DNA of 7,455 nt from Kiritimatiellales bacterium (lineage in GTDB: Bacteria; Verrucomicrobiota; Kiritimatiellia; Kiritimatiellales; Pontiellaceae). Where the stretch lies: contig DAOUQA010000108.1 in NCBI GenBank assembly GCA_030625905.1, positions 1-7,455 on the forward strand, read 5' to 3'. The position numbers and the translations under genes are program-made. Under the pieces are notes generated by a model. That model was not told where the DNA came from and made no database searches. It saw only the letters and a list, made by a program, of their open reading frames with translations. Shown here piece by piece: positions 1 through 6,205 of this stretch. Position 1 is the stretch's first letter. Every line of letters starts with the position of its first letter.

Positions 1-440
1 AAACCTTCAGCAAGCTCGAAACACAGCTCATCCTCCCGTTTACCATTGGCCCGCACACCATCACCCCCAAGCTTGTTGGCGGAAGCAGCTTGGGAACCGA
101 TCTGCCCTTCTATGCATTGTTCGACATGGGTGGCATCGACAGCTTTGCAGGCTATGCCCCCTACCAGTTGCGCGGAAACTACTACGGCATCGGAAGTCTT
201 GGTTACCGCTACGAGCTGGGCAAACTACCCCCCACCCTCGGCAATGGCCTCTTTGCAATGGCACGTGTCGACGCAGGGAACGCATGGTTTAGCGGAGCCG
301 ATGTCCGAATCAAAAACCTCGACTATGGTGCCCTGATTGGATTGGGAGCCGACACCCTCGTTGGTGCCTGCCAGATTGCCGTGGGAAAAGCTGAAAGCAC
401 AACCGTGCGCTTCTATTTCCAGATCGGCAACACGTTCTAG
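1..440 (+). CDS. C-terminal beta-barrel of an Omp85-superfamily outer-membrane protein (5'-truncated), probably patatin-like phospholipase type
   Basis: The reading frame is open from position 3 (first full codon) to the TAG at 438-440, giving 145 residues with the N-terminus outside the window. It shows alternating beta-strand character and marks typical of the last strands of the BamA/TamA/D15 barrel: LRG followed by a strand GSLGYRYEL, the strand MARVDAGNAWF (family pattern 'vDaGnvw'), a glycine-rich strand GALIGLGADT, and a final amphipathic strand ending in phenylalanine (YFQIGNTF), the usual outer-membrane targeting signature read by the Bam complex. The spacing LRGNYYGIGSLGYRYEL reminds me of the barrel that follows patatin phospholipase domains (PlpD type), but the catalytic domain is not visible, so BamA- or TamA-like proteins remain possible. 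It is convergent with the exporter permease gene, and 183 bp separate the two stop codons. The family and location call is solid; the subfamily is an inference. Confidence 0.72.
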   Translation, partial: TFSKLETQLILPFTIGPHTITPKLVGGSSLGTDLPFYALFDMGGIDSFAGYAPYQLRGNYYGIGSLGYRYELGKLPPTLGNGLFAMARVDAGNAWFSGADVRIKNLDYGALIGLGADTLVGACQIAVGKAESTTVRFYFQIGNTF

Positions 441-623
441 CCAAGGTCATCTCCGATGATGAGTAATGATGGCGCTTGGATGTTCTTTAACTTTGGAAAA
501 CCGTTGGCGGATTTCTTCCAGCGTGCCGGGCGGCAGAATACCGATCCCCCAGTCGTTGGCATCGAGGGAGGCCGTCCAATGCCCGGAAGCCGTTCCATTG
601 TATTGAATGGAGTCGGGATCGGA
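441..623. other. Convergent intergenic region between barrel gene and permease gene
   Basis: These 183 bp lie between two facing stop codons. No strong rho-independent terminator is visible. Two weak stem-loops occur: a 5-bp stem with 3-nt loop at 447-459 (TCATC/GATGA), 6 nt after the barrel gene stop, and a 6-bp stem with 6-nt loop at 594-611 (TCCATT/AATGGA), 12 nt beyond the permease stop on the minus strand. Neither is GC-rich and neither is followed by a T-run. On the minus strand, the permease frame stays open for 58 codons after its TAG up to a TGA at 447-449. The plus strand is also open in the barrel gene frame to 659. No ATG, GTG or TTG lies in the minus extension, so I do not call a gene. 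Confidence 0.5.
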
Positions 624-1907
624 CTATTCGTGCCGAAGCGCTTCGATCGGATCCATTAGCGCGGCACGACGGGCGGGATAGATTCCAAAGACCACCGAAA
701 CCGTGACTGACACAGTGAAGGCAATGGCAAAGGCCGGGAAAGTCAGCACGGTTTGCACCTCCGTCGCAGCGGTGATCATAAGCGGAATGAGCGCGCCGAA
801 CACCAAACCGATCATGCCGCCGGAGAGCGAGAGGATGAGGGTCTCCATCAGGAACTGCATCACGATATCGGCGCGGCGTGCACCGAGCGCACGGCGAATA
901 CCGATCTCGCGAGTGCGTTCGCTAACGGTGGCCAACATAATGTTCATGATACCGATTCCGCCGACGATCAGCGAGATCGCCGCAATGGAACCGAGTACGA
1001 TATTGAACAGTCGGCGGGTCTCGCGCGCCTGCCGGATAAGTTCAAACGGAACGACGATGCTGTAGTCCTCGGCCTTGTGGTTTTTGCGCAGGATGCGCCG
1101 GGCGGCATCGACCGCGCGAACGACGTTTTCCTGCTTATCAATCGTGAGGATGAGTTCATGAATTTCTATCTTTTCGAACGTGCCGCCACCTTCCGACCAT
1201 TGCGCGAAGAGATCCCCACGCTTATTCAGGTAGGTGCGCAGCGGAATGTAGACATTTTGATTTTCGCCTTCAAGCCACAGCTCGCCCTTCGGCGGCAACT
1301 CGCCTTGGGCAATGTCGCCAGCGATGCCGACCACGGTGTAGGCATCGTGATCGATACTCAGCGTTTTCCCGAGGGGGTCGTAGCCCGCAAAAAGAATACG
1401 TGCCAAGCGGGAGCCGATGACGCAAACCGGAGAGCCAAACTCCATATCAGAACCCGTAAGGAACCGCCCGCGCATCATGCGGTAGTGCTGCACACGCAGG
1501 AACCACGGTGTAGTAGCAATCACATCCGTCTGGAGCTTGCGGGCCTTGTACTGGACATCGTAGCGCAGCACTTTCATCGGAGTGCTTGCTTCGAGATTCG
1601 GAACATACTGGGAAAACTGCTGGGCATCCTCGTAGGTCAGTCCGTAGGTGGCGATCATGTTGCGCGAGGAGGTGATCGAGTTTTCATCCTTGGGGACCTT
1701 GACGCTTTTGATGAGGATGTTGTTGCTGCCCATGCGCTGAATCTTTTCCTGGATCTCGCGGTTGGCACCCTCGCCCACGCTGAGCATGGCCACCACTGAA
1801 CAGACCCCGAAGATGATGCCGAGCATCGTGAGTCCGGCGCGCAGCTTGTACTGGCTAAGGTTCTTTACCGCCAGCTTCACCATTCGCGTTAGAGGCATGG
1901 TGGTCAT
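624..1907 (-). CDS. MacB-type ABC transporter permease (FtsX/MacB_PCD family)
   Basis: This is the inner-membrane subunit of a MacAB-TolC type exporter; in this family it transmits ATP-driven motion to the periplasm rather than forming a classical channel. The 427-residue protein has the standard layout: a cytoplasmic N-terminus with KNLSQYKLRAGLTMLGIIFGV, TM1 at about 24-43, a periplasmic MacB_PCD domain at about 45-295, then TM2 (301-325), the cytoplasmic coupling motif SERTREIGIRRALGARR (329-345), TM3 (352-377) and TM4 (390-411). It ends in the family hallmark PARRAALMDPIEALR. I chose the ATG at 1907-1905 because it overlaps the ATPase stop as ATGA and has GGAG 10 nt upstream; an in-frame ATG at 1961 would add 18 residues that overlap the ATPase and do not look like family sequence. 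E. coli MacB carries its ATPase on the same chain; here it is a separate gene. LolC/E-like lipoprotein export is a less likely alternative, given the adaptor and TolC neighbours. The substrate is unknown. Confidence 0.92.
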   Translation of the reverse strand: MTTMPLTRMVKLAVKNLSQYKLRAGLTMLGIIFGVCSVVAMLSVGEGANREIQEKIQRMGSNNILIKSVKVPKDENSITSSRNMIATYGLTYEDAQQFSQYVPNLEASTPMKVLRYDVQYKARKLQTDVIATTPWFLRVQHYRMMRGRFLTGSDMEFGSPVCVIGSRLARILFAGYDPLGKTLSIDHDAYTVVGIAGDIAQGELPPKGELWLEGENQNVYIPLRTYLNKRGDLFAQWSEGGGTFEKIEIHELILTIDKQENVVRAVDAARRILRKNHKAEDYSIVVPFELIRQARETRRLFNIVLGSIAAISLIVGGIGIMNIMLATVSERTREIGIRRALGARRADIVMQFLMETLILSLSGGMIGLVFGALIPLMITAATEVQTVLTFPAFAIAFTVSVTVSVVFGIYPARRAALMDPIEALRHE

Positions 1908-2602
1908 GGCTTCGAAGCTCCATTCCAGTCGTTGGAAATAATTTCCCCATCGCGAAAGCACACCACGCGCTGGGCGCGGTGCGCAATATCGTCGTCGTGC
2001 GTCACCATCACGATGGTCTTGCCTTCGGCGTTGAGCTCATCGATCAGCTCCAGGATCTCGTGACCGGTCTTTGTGTCGAGGTTGCCGGTAGGTTCGTCGG
2101 CCAGCATCAGGATCGGATCGCATACGAGCGACCGCGCAATGGCCACGCGCTGTTGCTGGCCGCCAGAAAGCTCCATCGGCTTATGCTTCAGCCGATCGGC
2201 CAAACCCATGCGTTCCGCCAACACCACCGCCCGCTCGGCGGCTTCGGCCTCGGATACGCCTTGATAGAACAAAGGCACCTCAATGTTTTCGAGCACGTTG
2301 AGCTGGGGAATCAGGTTATAGGACTGGAAGATAAAGCCAATGCGCCGTGAACGGATATCGGAAAGCTGGTCATCGGAAAACTGTGAAATATTTTCACCGC
2401 CGAGCAGATAGTCGCCACCGGAAAGAGGGTCGAGACAGCCGAGCAGATTGAGCAGGGTCGACTTGCCGGAGCCCGATGCCCCCATGATCACGGCATATTC
2501 TCCGGAAAATATCTGCAAATCGATTTCCCGCAAGGCCACCACCCGCAACGAGCCATTCACATACTCCTTAGAGGCGCCCTTAAGCTCGACAATCGGAACC
2601 AT
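1904..2602 (-). CDS. ABC transporter ATP-binding protein (MacB/LolD type)
   Basis: This 232-residue cytoplasmic ATPase powers the exporter by ATP hydrolysis in a dimer bound to the permease. All nucleotide-binding motifs are present: Walker A GASGSGKST (41-49), Q-loop Q93 in FIFQSYNL, ABC signature LSGGQ (145-149), Walker B LMLADE (165-170) with catalytic E170, D-loop NLD (174-176) and switch histidine H202 in MVTHD. The length and the FQSYNLIP and ADEPTGNLD wording are typical of the MacB/LolD/FtsE class rather than of nutrient importers. The ATG at 2602 has a good ribosome site, GGAG with a 5-nt spacer at 2608-2611. Its stop overlaps the permease start (ATGA), so the two are probably translationally coupled and made in equal amounts. 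Upstream lies a 331-bp gap, so it may be transcribed from its own promoter or by read-through from the adaptor gene; I could not find a convincing promoter there. Confidence 0.94.
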   Translation of the reverse strand: MVPIVELKGASKEYVNGSLRVVALREIDLQIFSGEYAVIMGASGSGKSTLLNLLGCLDPLSGGDYLLGGENISQFSDDQLSDIRSRRIGFIFQSYNLIPQLNVLENIEVPLFYQGVSEAEAAERAVVLAERMGLADRLKHKPMELSGGQQQRVAIARSLVCDPILMLADEPTGNLDTKTGHEILELIDELNAEGKTIVMVTHDDDIAHRAQRVVCFRDGEIISNDWNGASKP

Positions 2603-2677
2603 GGCTTCTCCATTTGCGATTGTTGATTTTTGAATGCCGATTTGCAGGAAAGGACTCGGGTGCGGATTTTTTTATTA

Positions 2678-2702
2678 GACAGGATAACAGGATGGACGGG
2701 AT
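2678..2702. repeat. Short 8-bp tandem repeat (consensus RACAGGAT)
   Basis: Three adjacent near-copies of one octamer are visible: GACAGGAT (2678-2685), AACAGGAT (2686-2693) and, after one extra G, GACGGGAT (2695-2702, one mismatch). From memory, arrays of the form ACAGGATTAACAGGAT are scattered through intergenic DNA of many environmental bacteria; I cannot check this here. A 5-bp inverted repeat (2699-2710) overlaps its end, and the palindrome at 2731 begins 28 bp away. Function unknown. Confidence 0.6.
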
Positions 2703-2730
2703 TTCAATCCATTCGATCAAACCCACGAAG

Positions 2731-2828
2731 GTGTAGTGTGTGCTTCCATTCCGATGGAGCACGCATCGTTCGGGTGAAACACGATGCGAGGAAAGCGTGC
2801 TCCCGCAGACGGAAAGCACGCACCACAC
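2731..2828. repeat. Nested imperfect palindrome, about 98 bp (REP/MITE-like candidate)
   Basis: Three sets of inverted arms are nested around one centre. Outer arms: 2731-2753 against 2810-2828, where GTGTAGTGTGTGCTT plus TCCG on the left match the reverse complement of the right arm with two substitutions and a 4-nt insertion (CCAT). Middle arms: GGAGCACGC (2756-2764) against GCGTGCTCC (2795-2803), a perfect 9-bp match. Inner arms: CGCATCGT (2762-2769) against ACGATGCG (2781-2788), perfect over 8 bp with an 11-nt loop. Middle and inner arms share three bases, so they compete or leave a bulge. Such a fold could form in RNA from either strand. No T-run follows it, so it is not a standard intrinsic terminator. 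It could be a dispersed palindromic element, an operon-internal RNA processing or stability site, or a protein-binding site. No terminal target duplication was recognised. Confidence 0.75.
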
Positions 2829-2933
2829 AGCCAAGGGGTTTTGTAAGTTCCTCATCCTATCGAAGAAACCTGCTGTTTGTCTTGTTACAGTATGTTGCTA
2901 CCATGAAAATCATCTAAAACCTCAAAATTGCAC

Positions 2934-4460
2934 CTATTCCTCTTCCTTTTTAGATTCCTCGGAAAGTGGGCTTTTCTTCAATTGAGTATCGGCTTCGAGT
3001 GCCACCTCGGCGTACAGCAACAGCTTCTCGTCTTCTTTCAATCCCTGGATAATTTCAATGTTGTGCGTGTTGTATTTCCCGATCCCGACCTCCCGCAGCT
3101 CCTTGCGACCGCGCTTGACCACATAGACGAAATGCTTTTCCTCTTCGGATACCACCGATTGAATCGGGACATACAGCACGTCGCGCAGCTGGTCGGTAAC
3201 GATCTCAACCGTGGCCGACATTCCGGGCTTGAGTTGCGCCTCCGGCTGCGTGGACACATCGATCATGATTGTGTAGGTCTTCACCCCGGAGCTAAACCAG
3301 TTCTGGGAGTCCGGCACGGCGCTAATCTTCTCCACCCTACCGCGCAGCAATACCCCGGGAACGGCATCCAGAGAGGCCACCGCCTCCTGCCCCATCTCCA
3401 CCTTGTCGATCATCGCTTCGGGAATACCCACCTTGATATCCCACGCGCTTAGATTCGGATACGACAGGATTTTCTGCCGAAAATTAATGTTCGCGCCCTT
3501 TTCGATTTTCACGCCACGGCGCTCGTTGGGATAAAACACCTGTCCTTCGAAGTCGGCATAGATCTTGGTATTGGCAAACTGTTCCTTCCGGGTCACGAGT
3601 TGGTTTTTCTCGATTTCAAGCCGCGTTTTTTTCGACTCGATCGCCGCTTCCTTGCTTAGTGTATTCGACGAGATTGTTTTCTTAAGCCGCTCCAATTCCG
3701 ACTCGGCCTTAGCCACTTCGTTCTTCAATTCCTTAAGCTGCTTTATACTCGTATAGTTTTTGAGGATTTCCAGATCCGTAGCCTTGTTGCGCACTTCGAT
3801 TTCCTTGCGTTGGACACCGAGCTTGTCCGAATCCAAATCCTGCTGGTTCGAGTAGCCTTTATCAAAAAGCTCCTGCGTGCCCTCCAACTCACTACGGGCC
3901 TTTTTCAACTCCTCATCGGCCAGCATGACATCCGACTCCGCCTTGAGCACCATTTGCGGATATTCAGCCTCGGTGTATTTCTTCAGATCCAATCTTGAGA
4001 TTTCGATTTTCAGTGCTGCGTTCTCCAGATCGGTGGCATCCTTGAGTTTGGCAATTTCCAGTGTTTCCTGAGCGGTCATCAATCCCGCCTCGGCTTCGGC
4101 CACGTCGGATTGCTGGTCAAGAAATCGCTCCATCAGCTCGCTGGACTCCAACTCGACAATCAGCTGACCGTTGGTCACGTAGCTGCCATCCTCGGCAATC
4201 TCGATAATCTTCGCATCGCGGTAGGCATCGTTCATGATATCGCGGCTCGTCTTGGCTTGCAGTTCCCCGGCTTGCAGGATACTCACCACCAGATCACCAC
4301 GCTGTGCCCGGCAAAAATGCGCATTGTCCGGATCGATACGATTGGCATCGTTACCGGGTTTCAAGGCCAGCGCGCCAAGCAATGCTGCGGCGACCCCTAC
4401 TCCAATCTTAACGTTACGGCGTTGCCACAGGTTCTTCACTATTTCTATTTGCCTGTTCAT
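2934..4460 (-). CDS. HlyD/MacA-type periplasmic adaptor (membrane fusion protein) with long coiled-coil hairpin
   Basis: This 508-residue adaptor bridges the permease and the TolC-like channel across the periplasm. The domain order is: a short cytoplasmic N-terminus, a membrane anchor at about 18-34, the first lipoyl half (about 84-106, KIIEIAEDGSYVTNGQLIVEL), a predicted alpha-helical hairpin at about 107-297, the second lipoyl half (about 299-335), a beta-barrel domain at about 338-420 ending in LKPGMSATVEI, and a membrane-proximal domain to about 490 followed by a charged tail rich in K and E. The hairpin tip lies near G202 in ELFDKGYSNQQDLD, which fits the adaptor tip pattern LxxxGxxSxxxLD and is almost central, so each arm has about 90 residues. 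E. coli MacA has 371 residues; the extra length is mainly in the hairpin. The ATG at 4460 has AAGGGA with a 7-nt spacer and overlaps the TolC-like gene by 47 nt, implying coupled translation. The ABC context favours a MacA or DevB role over an RND pump adaptor. Confidence 0.9.
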   Translation of the reverse strand: MNRQIEIVKNLWQRRNVKIGVGVAAALLGALALKPGNDANRIDPDNAHFCRAQRGDLVVSILQAGELQAKTSRDIMNDAYRDAKIIEIAEDGSYVTNGQLIVELESSELMERFLDQQSDVAEAEAGLMTAQETLEIAKLKDATDLENAALKIEISRLDLKKYTEAEYPQMVLKAESDVMLADEELKKARSELEGTQELFDKGYSNQQDLDSDKLGVQRKEIEVRNKATDLEILKNYTSIKQLKELKNEVAKAESELERLKKTISSNTLSKEAAIESKKTRLEIEKNQLVTRKEQFANTKIYADFEGQVFYPNERRGVKIEKGANINFRQKILSYPNLSAWDIKVGIPEAMIDKVEMGQEAVASLDAVPGVLLRGRVEKISAVPDSQNWFSSGVKTYTIMIDVSTQPEAQLKPGMSATVEIVTDQLRDVLYVPIQSVVSEEEKHFVYVVKRGRKELREVGIGKYNTHNIEIIQGLKEDEKLLLYAEVALEADTQLKKSPLSEESKKEEE

Positions 4461-6069
4461 ACCACATTCCCTTCGGGTCTATTTCAAAACGTTCGATGGC
4501 GTCCCAGAAGCGCAATCGATTGATGGTGTAGTCCACCAGCGAAGCCGTGGCTTCATTGCGTGAGCTTAACAAATCGTCCTGCGCGTCAAGCAGGTCGCGC
4601 GTCAGCGCCTTGCCTTGTTTTAGCAACAGGGTCGTATTCTCCACCCGCCGCTCAGCTAACCTCACACTCAACAACCGGTTTTTATAGACGGAGCGGTTGC
4701 GCTCCAACTTGCGCCACAGGTCGCGAACCGCGCGCTCCACGTCCGACTCATCCTCTTCCAAATTCCGCTGCTCGCGTTCATACGTAATTTGCGCAATGCG
4801 ATAGGCGTTGCGCTTCTCCGTCCAGTCGAACGGCAAATCCAGTCTCACTCCCAGGTTCTGGCTCACGTCGGCGCCGCTGGCACTCTCGAATTCTTTCGAC
4901 ACGTCGTAGCTTACATCCAGATTCGGCAAAAAGTCACGCCGCTGAATCTCCAGTTTCCGTTCTTTGTCCTCCACCCGCTGGCGCTGGGTAACCAGATCCA
5001 GACGATTCGATACCGCCGACTCCATCGCTTCTGGCAACGTGATGCCCACCTTGACCAAACCGCGACCTTCCAGCTCCTTCAGCGCGCTCGGATCAGGCTC
5101 GATATCCAGCTCTATGGGAAGCCCCAGAGTGAAACGGAAGTTGTCCAGCGCCAGTTGGTAGTCCGCCCGCGAAAAAGTCCACCGGTCGGCGGCGTTAAGT
5201 TCACTCTGGCGCGCTTGCGCGGCCTCGAAATCCGCAATGCGACCCGCCTTGGAATACGACTCGGCCTGCTCGCGGTTGGCGATGGTGCTCTCGTAGTTTT
5301 TTCGCTCGTTGGCCAACTGGTCACGTGTGCGCAGCACCGCATAATATTCTGCGGAAATATCGATCACAAAATTTTGCTGGTAGCGCTTGAAATCGCGCGC
5401 GGCGTAGACCATATCACGCTCAGCCTGACGCAACGGCTCCTTGGTAACCAGCGGCCCAAATCCGTTGAGCAGGGGCTGGACAATGCTAAAGGTAAGCGCA
5501 TTGTTCGCTTCGCTCGCATCCGGATTCGTATAATAGCTCAGCATGTTTTGGCTAAAGTTCAGGCTTACCCGCGCGCCCGTAGCCAGCAGTTTGCTTACCC
5601 CAAGGCCAACATTCCCATCCACACCATTATCGCCAAAGGTTTCGGTGCTGCCGTCCTTGAAGGTGGTAAAGGATGTTCCTGCCTCCGCCGAAGCGTTGTA
5701 GTTCAGGTTAAAATCCTTCTGCACCTCGGTTAGGTTTAGTGCCTGAATGAAGAGGGCTTCCTTGCGGGTCCGGTACGACCGGCTATTGGCGATCGCAATC
5801 GCCAACGTGTCCGCCAACGAAAAGAGTTCCGCCTCCTCCGCCGTGTTGTCCCGATCCAAGAGTTCGCGGATCCGCTGTGACTCCTCGTTATCGATCGAGA
5901 AAGGAGTGGTATTTCCCAAAGCGATCCGCTGCGCCGTGCCAATATTTCCATAGGCGGCACGATCCGCCCTTTTCTCCGCATAGTCGCCGATCTTCGTACA
6001 CGATGAGGCGAGAACCACCATCATGACGAAGGCACTTGGCTTGCAGTAGTTTAAAAACAAGGCCTTCAT
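4414..6069 (-). CDS. TolC-family outer-membrane efflux protein, probable lipoprotein
   Basis: This 551-residue protein should form the trimeric outer-membrane exit duct of the exporter. The N-terminus MKALFLNYCKP, hydrophobic SAFVMMVVLASS, C24 resembles a lipoprotein signal; the lipobox (A-S-S-C, with L at -4) is not the strict consensus. Two outer-membrane efflux protein repeats follow: the first helix around LADTLAIAIANSRSYRTRKE (85-104), beta-strand segments at about 121-135 and 152-175 (GLGVSKLLATGARVSLNFSQ), long helices at about 208-315, then the second repeat starting at LPEAMESAVSNRLDL (345-359) with strands at about 381-415 and helices to about 525. Length and layout fit OprM/CusC-like factors. 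I prefer the ATG at 6069 because it starts the signal peptide; an in-frame TTG at 6114 would add 15 residues lacking signal character. There is no Shine-Dalgarno before 6069, but the ATG overlaps the stop of a small upstream ORF (ATGA). It is the first large gene of the exporter operon. Confidence 0.9.
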   Translation of the reverse strand: MKALFLNYCKPSAFVMMVVLASSCTKIGDYAEKRADRAAYGNIGTAQRIALGNTTPFSIDNEESQRIRELLDRDNTAEEAELFSLADTLAIAIANSRSYRTRKEALFIQALNLTEVQKDFNLNYNASAEAGTSFTTFKDGSTETFGDNGVDGNVGLGVSKLLATGARVSLNFSQNMLSYYTNPDASEANNALTFSIVQPLLNGFGPLVTKEPLRQAERDMVYAARDFKRYQQNFVIDISAEYYAVLRTRDQLANERKNYESTIANREQAESYSKAGRIADFEAAQARQSELNAADRWTFSRADYQLALDNFRFTLGLPIELDIEPDPSALKELEGRGLVKVGITLPEAMESAVSNRLDLVTQRQRVEDKERKLEIQRRDFLPNLDVSYDVSKEFESASGADVSQNLGVRLDLPFDWTEKRNAYRIAQITYEREQRNLEEDESDVERAVRDLWRKLERNRSVYKNRLLSVRLAERRVENTTLLLKQGKALTRDLLDAQDDLLSSRNEATASLVDYTINRLRFWDAIERFEIDPKGMWYEQANRNSEEPVATP

Positions 6070-6125
6070 AAGAAGCAAAATACGAAGGCTAAGAGAACGA
6101 GGGCAATCAAACAAGGTTTTATCAT
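6066..6125 (-). CDS. Possible 19-codon hydrophobic leader ORF upstream of the TolC-like gene
   Basis: The ATG at 6125-6123 opens a 19-residue frame, MIKPCLIALVLLAFVFCFL, whose TGA (6068-6066) overlaps the ATG of the TolC-like gene as ATGA. The peptide is one lysine followed by a continuous hydrophobic stretch, like a signal or transmembrane peptide. The TolC-like start has no ribosome site of its own, so translation of this frame could deliver ribosomes to it by termination-reinitiation. Against it: the only upstream purine motif is a weak GGG 5 nt before the ATG, and 19 codons can be open by chance. It might also be the remnant of an older signal peptide in another frame. I treat it as a hypothesis. 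Confidence 0.28.
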   Translation of the reverse strand: MIKPCLIALVLLAFVFCFL

Positions 6126-6147
6126 GAAAACCCAGTAACTATCGCTA

Positions 6148-6176
6148 TTCACAAGCCGCACCCCATGTGCTACAAA
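6148..6176 (+). promoter_or_regulatory. Candidate sigma-70 promoter for the lipid kinase and tadA
   Basis: A -35-like TTCACA (6148-6153, five of six matches to TTGACA) is followed after exactly 17 bp by a -10-like TACAAA (6171-6176, four of six) with an upstream TG (6168-6169) as in extended -10 promoters. Transcription would start near 6183, about 23 nt before the preferred kinase ATG at 6206. This makes the alternative GTG start at 6167 unlikely, since it would lie inside the promoter. It sits in the divergent region shared with the exporter operon; I found no equally good promoter on the minus strand. Confidence 0.4.
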
Positions 6177-6205
6177 CATCCGAAGGTTGGAACCGGAAGC
6201 GCGTT

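Larger units (their letters stand above)
2603..2933. other. 331-bp non-coding gap inside the exporter operon
   Basis: This stretch separates the adaptor stop (2934) from the ATPase start (2602), although both are transcribed leftwards. It holds, from low to high coordinates, the ATPase ribosome site (2608-2611), a T-run at 2667-2673, an 8-bp tandem repeat (2678-2702), a small perfect hairpin at 2699-2710 (GGATT-TC-AATCC), a large nested palindrome (2731-2828), and an AT-richer stretch from about 2855 to 2933. The only longer ORFs crossing it (minus 2855-2580, plus 2630-2917 and 2740-2985) run through the palindrome, lack family character and overlap real genes, so I do not call them. No clear sigma-70 promoter or rho-independent terminator was found on either strand. 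Confidence 0.7.

Noticed and set aside
447..459. Stem-loop TCATC-TCC-GATGA just after the barrel gene stop, considered as a terminator
   Set aside because: The stem is only 5 bp and AT-rich, and no T-run follows on either strand.
441..500. Minus-strand frame ending LLIIGDDLG, resembling the start of a sulfatase
   Set aside because: The resemblance is nine residues next to a stop codon, with no downstream sulfatase sequence, and the strand upstream is the convergent gene end. Coincidence.
634..645. Perfect 12-bp palindrome CGAAGCGCTTCG
   Set aside because: It lies in the codons for the conserved permease C-terminus (PIEALR) and is explained by coding constraint and chance.
753..1799. 348-codon ORF on the plus strand
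   Set aside because: It lies wholly antisense to the permease gene, whose frame gives a clear MacB family protein; the translation is rich in H, R, D and G without any motif.
2641..2673. T-run at 2667-2673 on the plus strand as an intrinsic terminator
   Set aside because: The preceding bases form no convincing GC-rich hairpin, and no plus-strand gene ends before it.
2580..2855. 91-codon minus-strand ORF spanning the palindrome and ATPase start
   Set aside because: It is translated across the palindrome and repeat, overlaps the ATPase start in another frame and shows no family character. Likely spurious.
4789..5733. 314-codon ORF on the plus strand
   Set aside because: It is antisense to the TolC-like gene and has no recognisable domain; a shadow of a GC-rich codon pattern.
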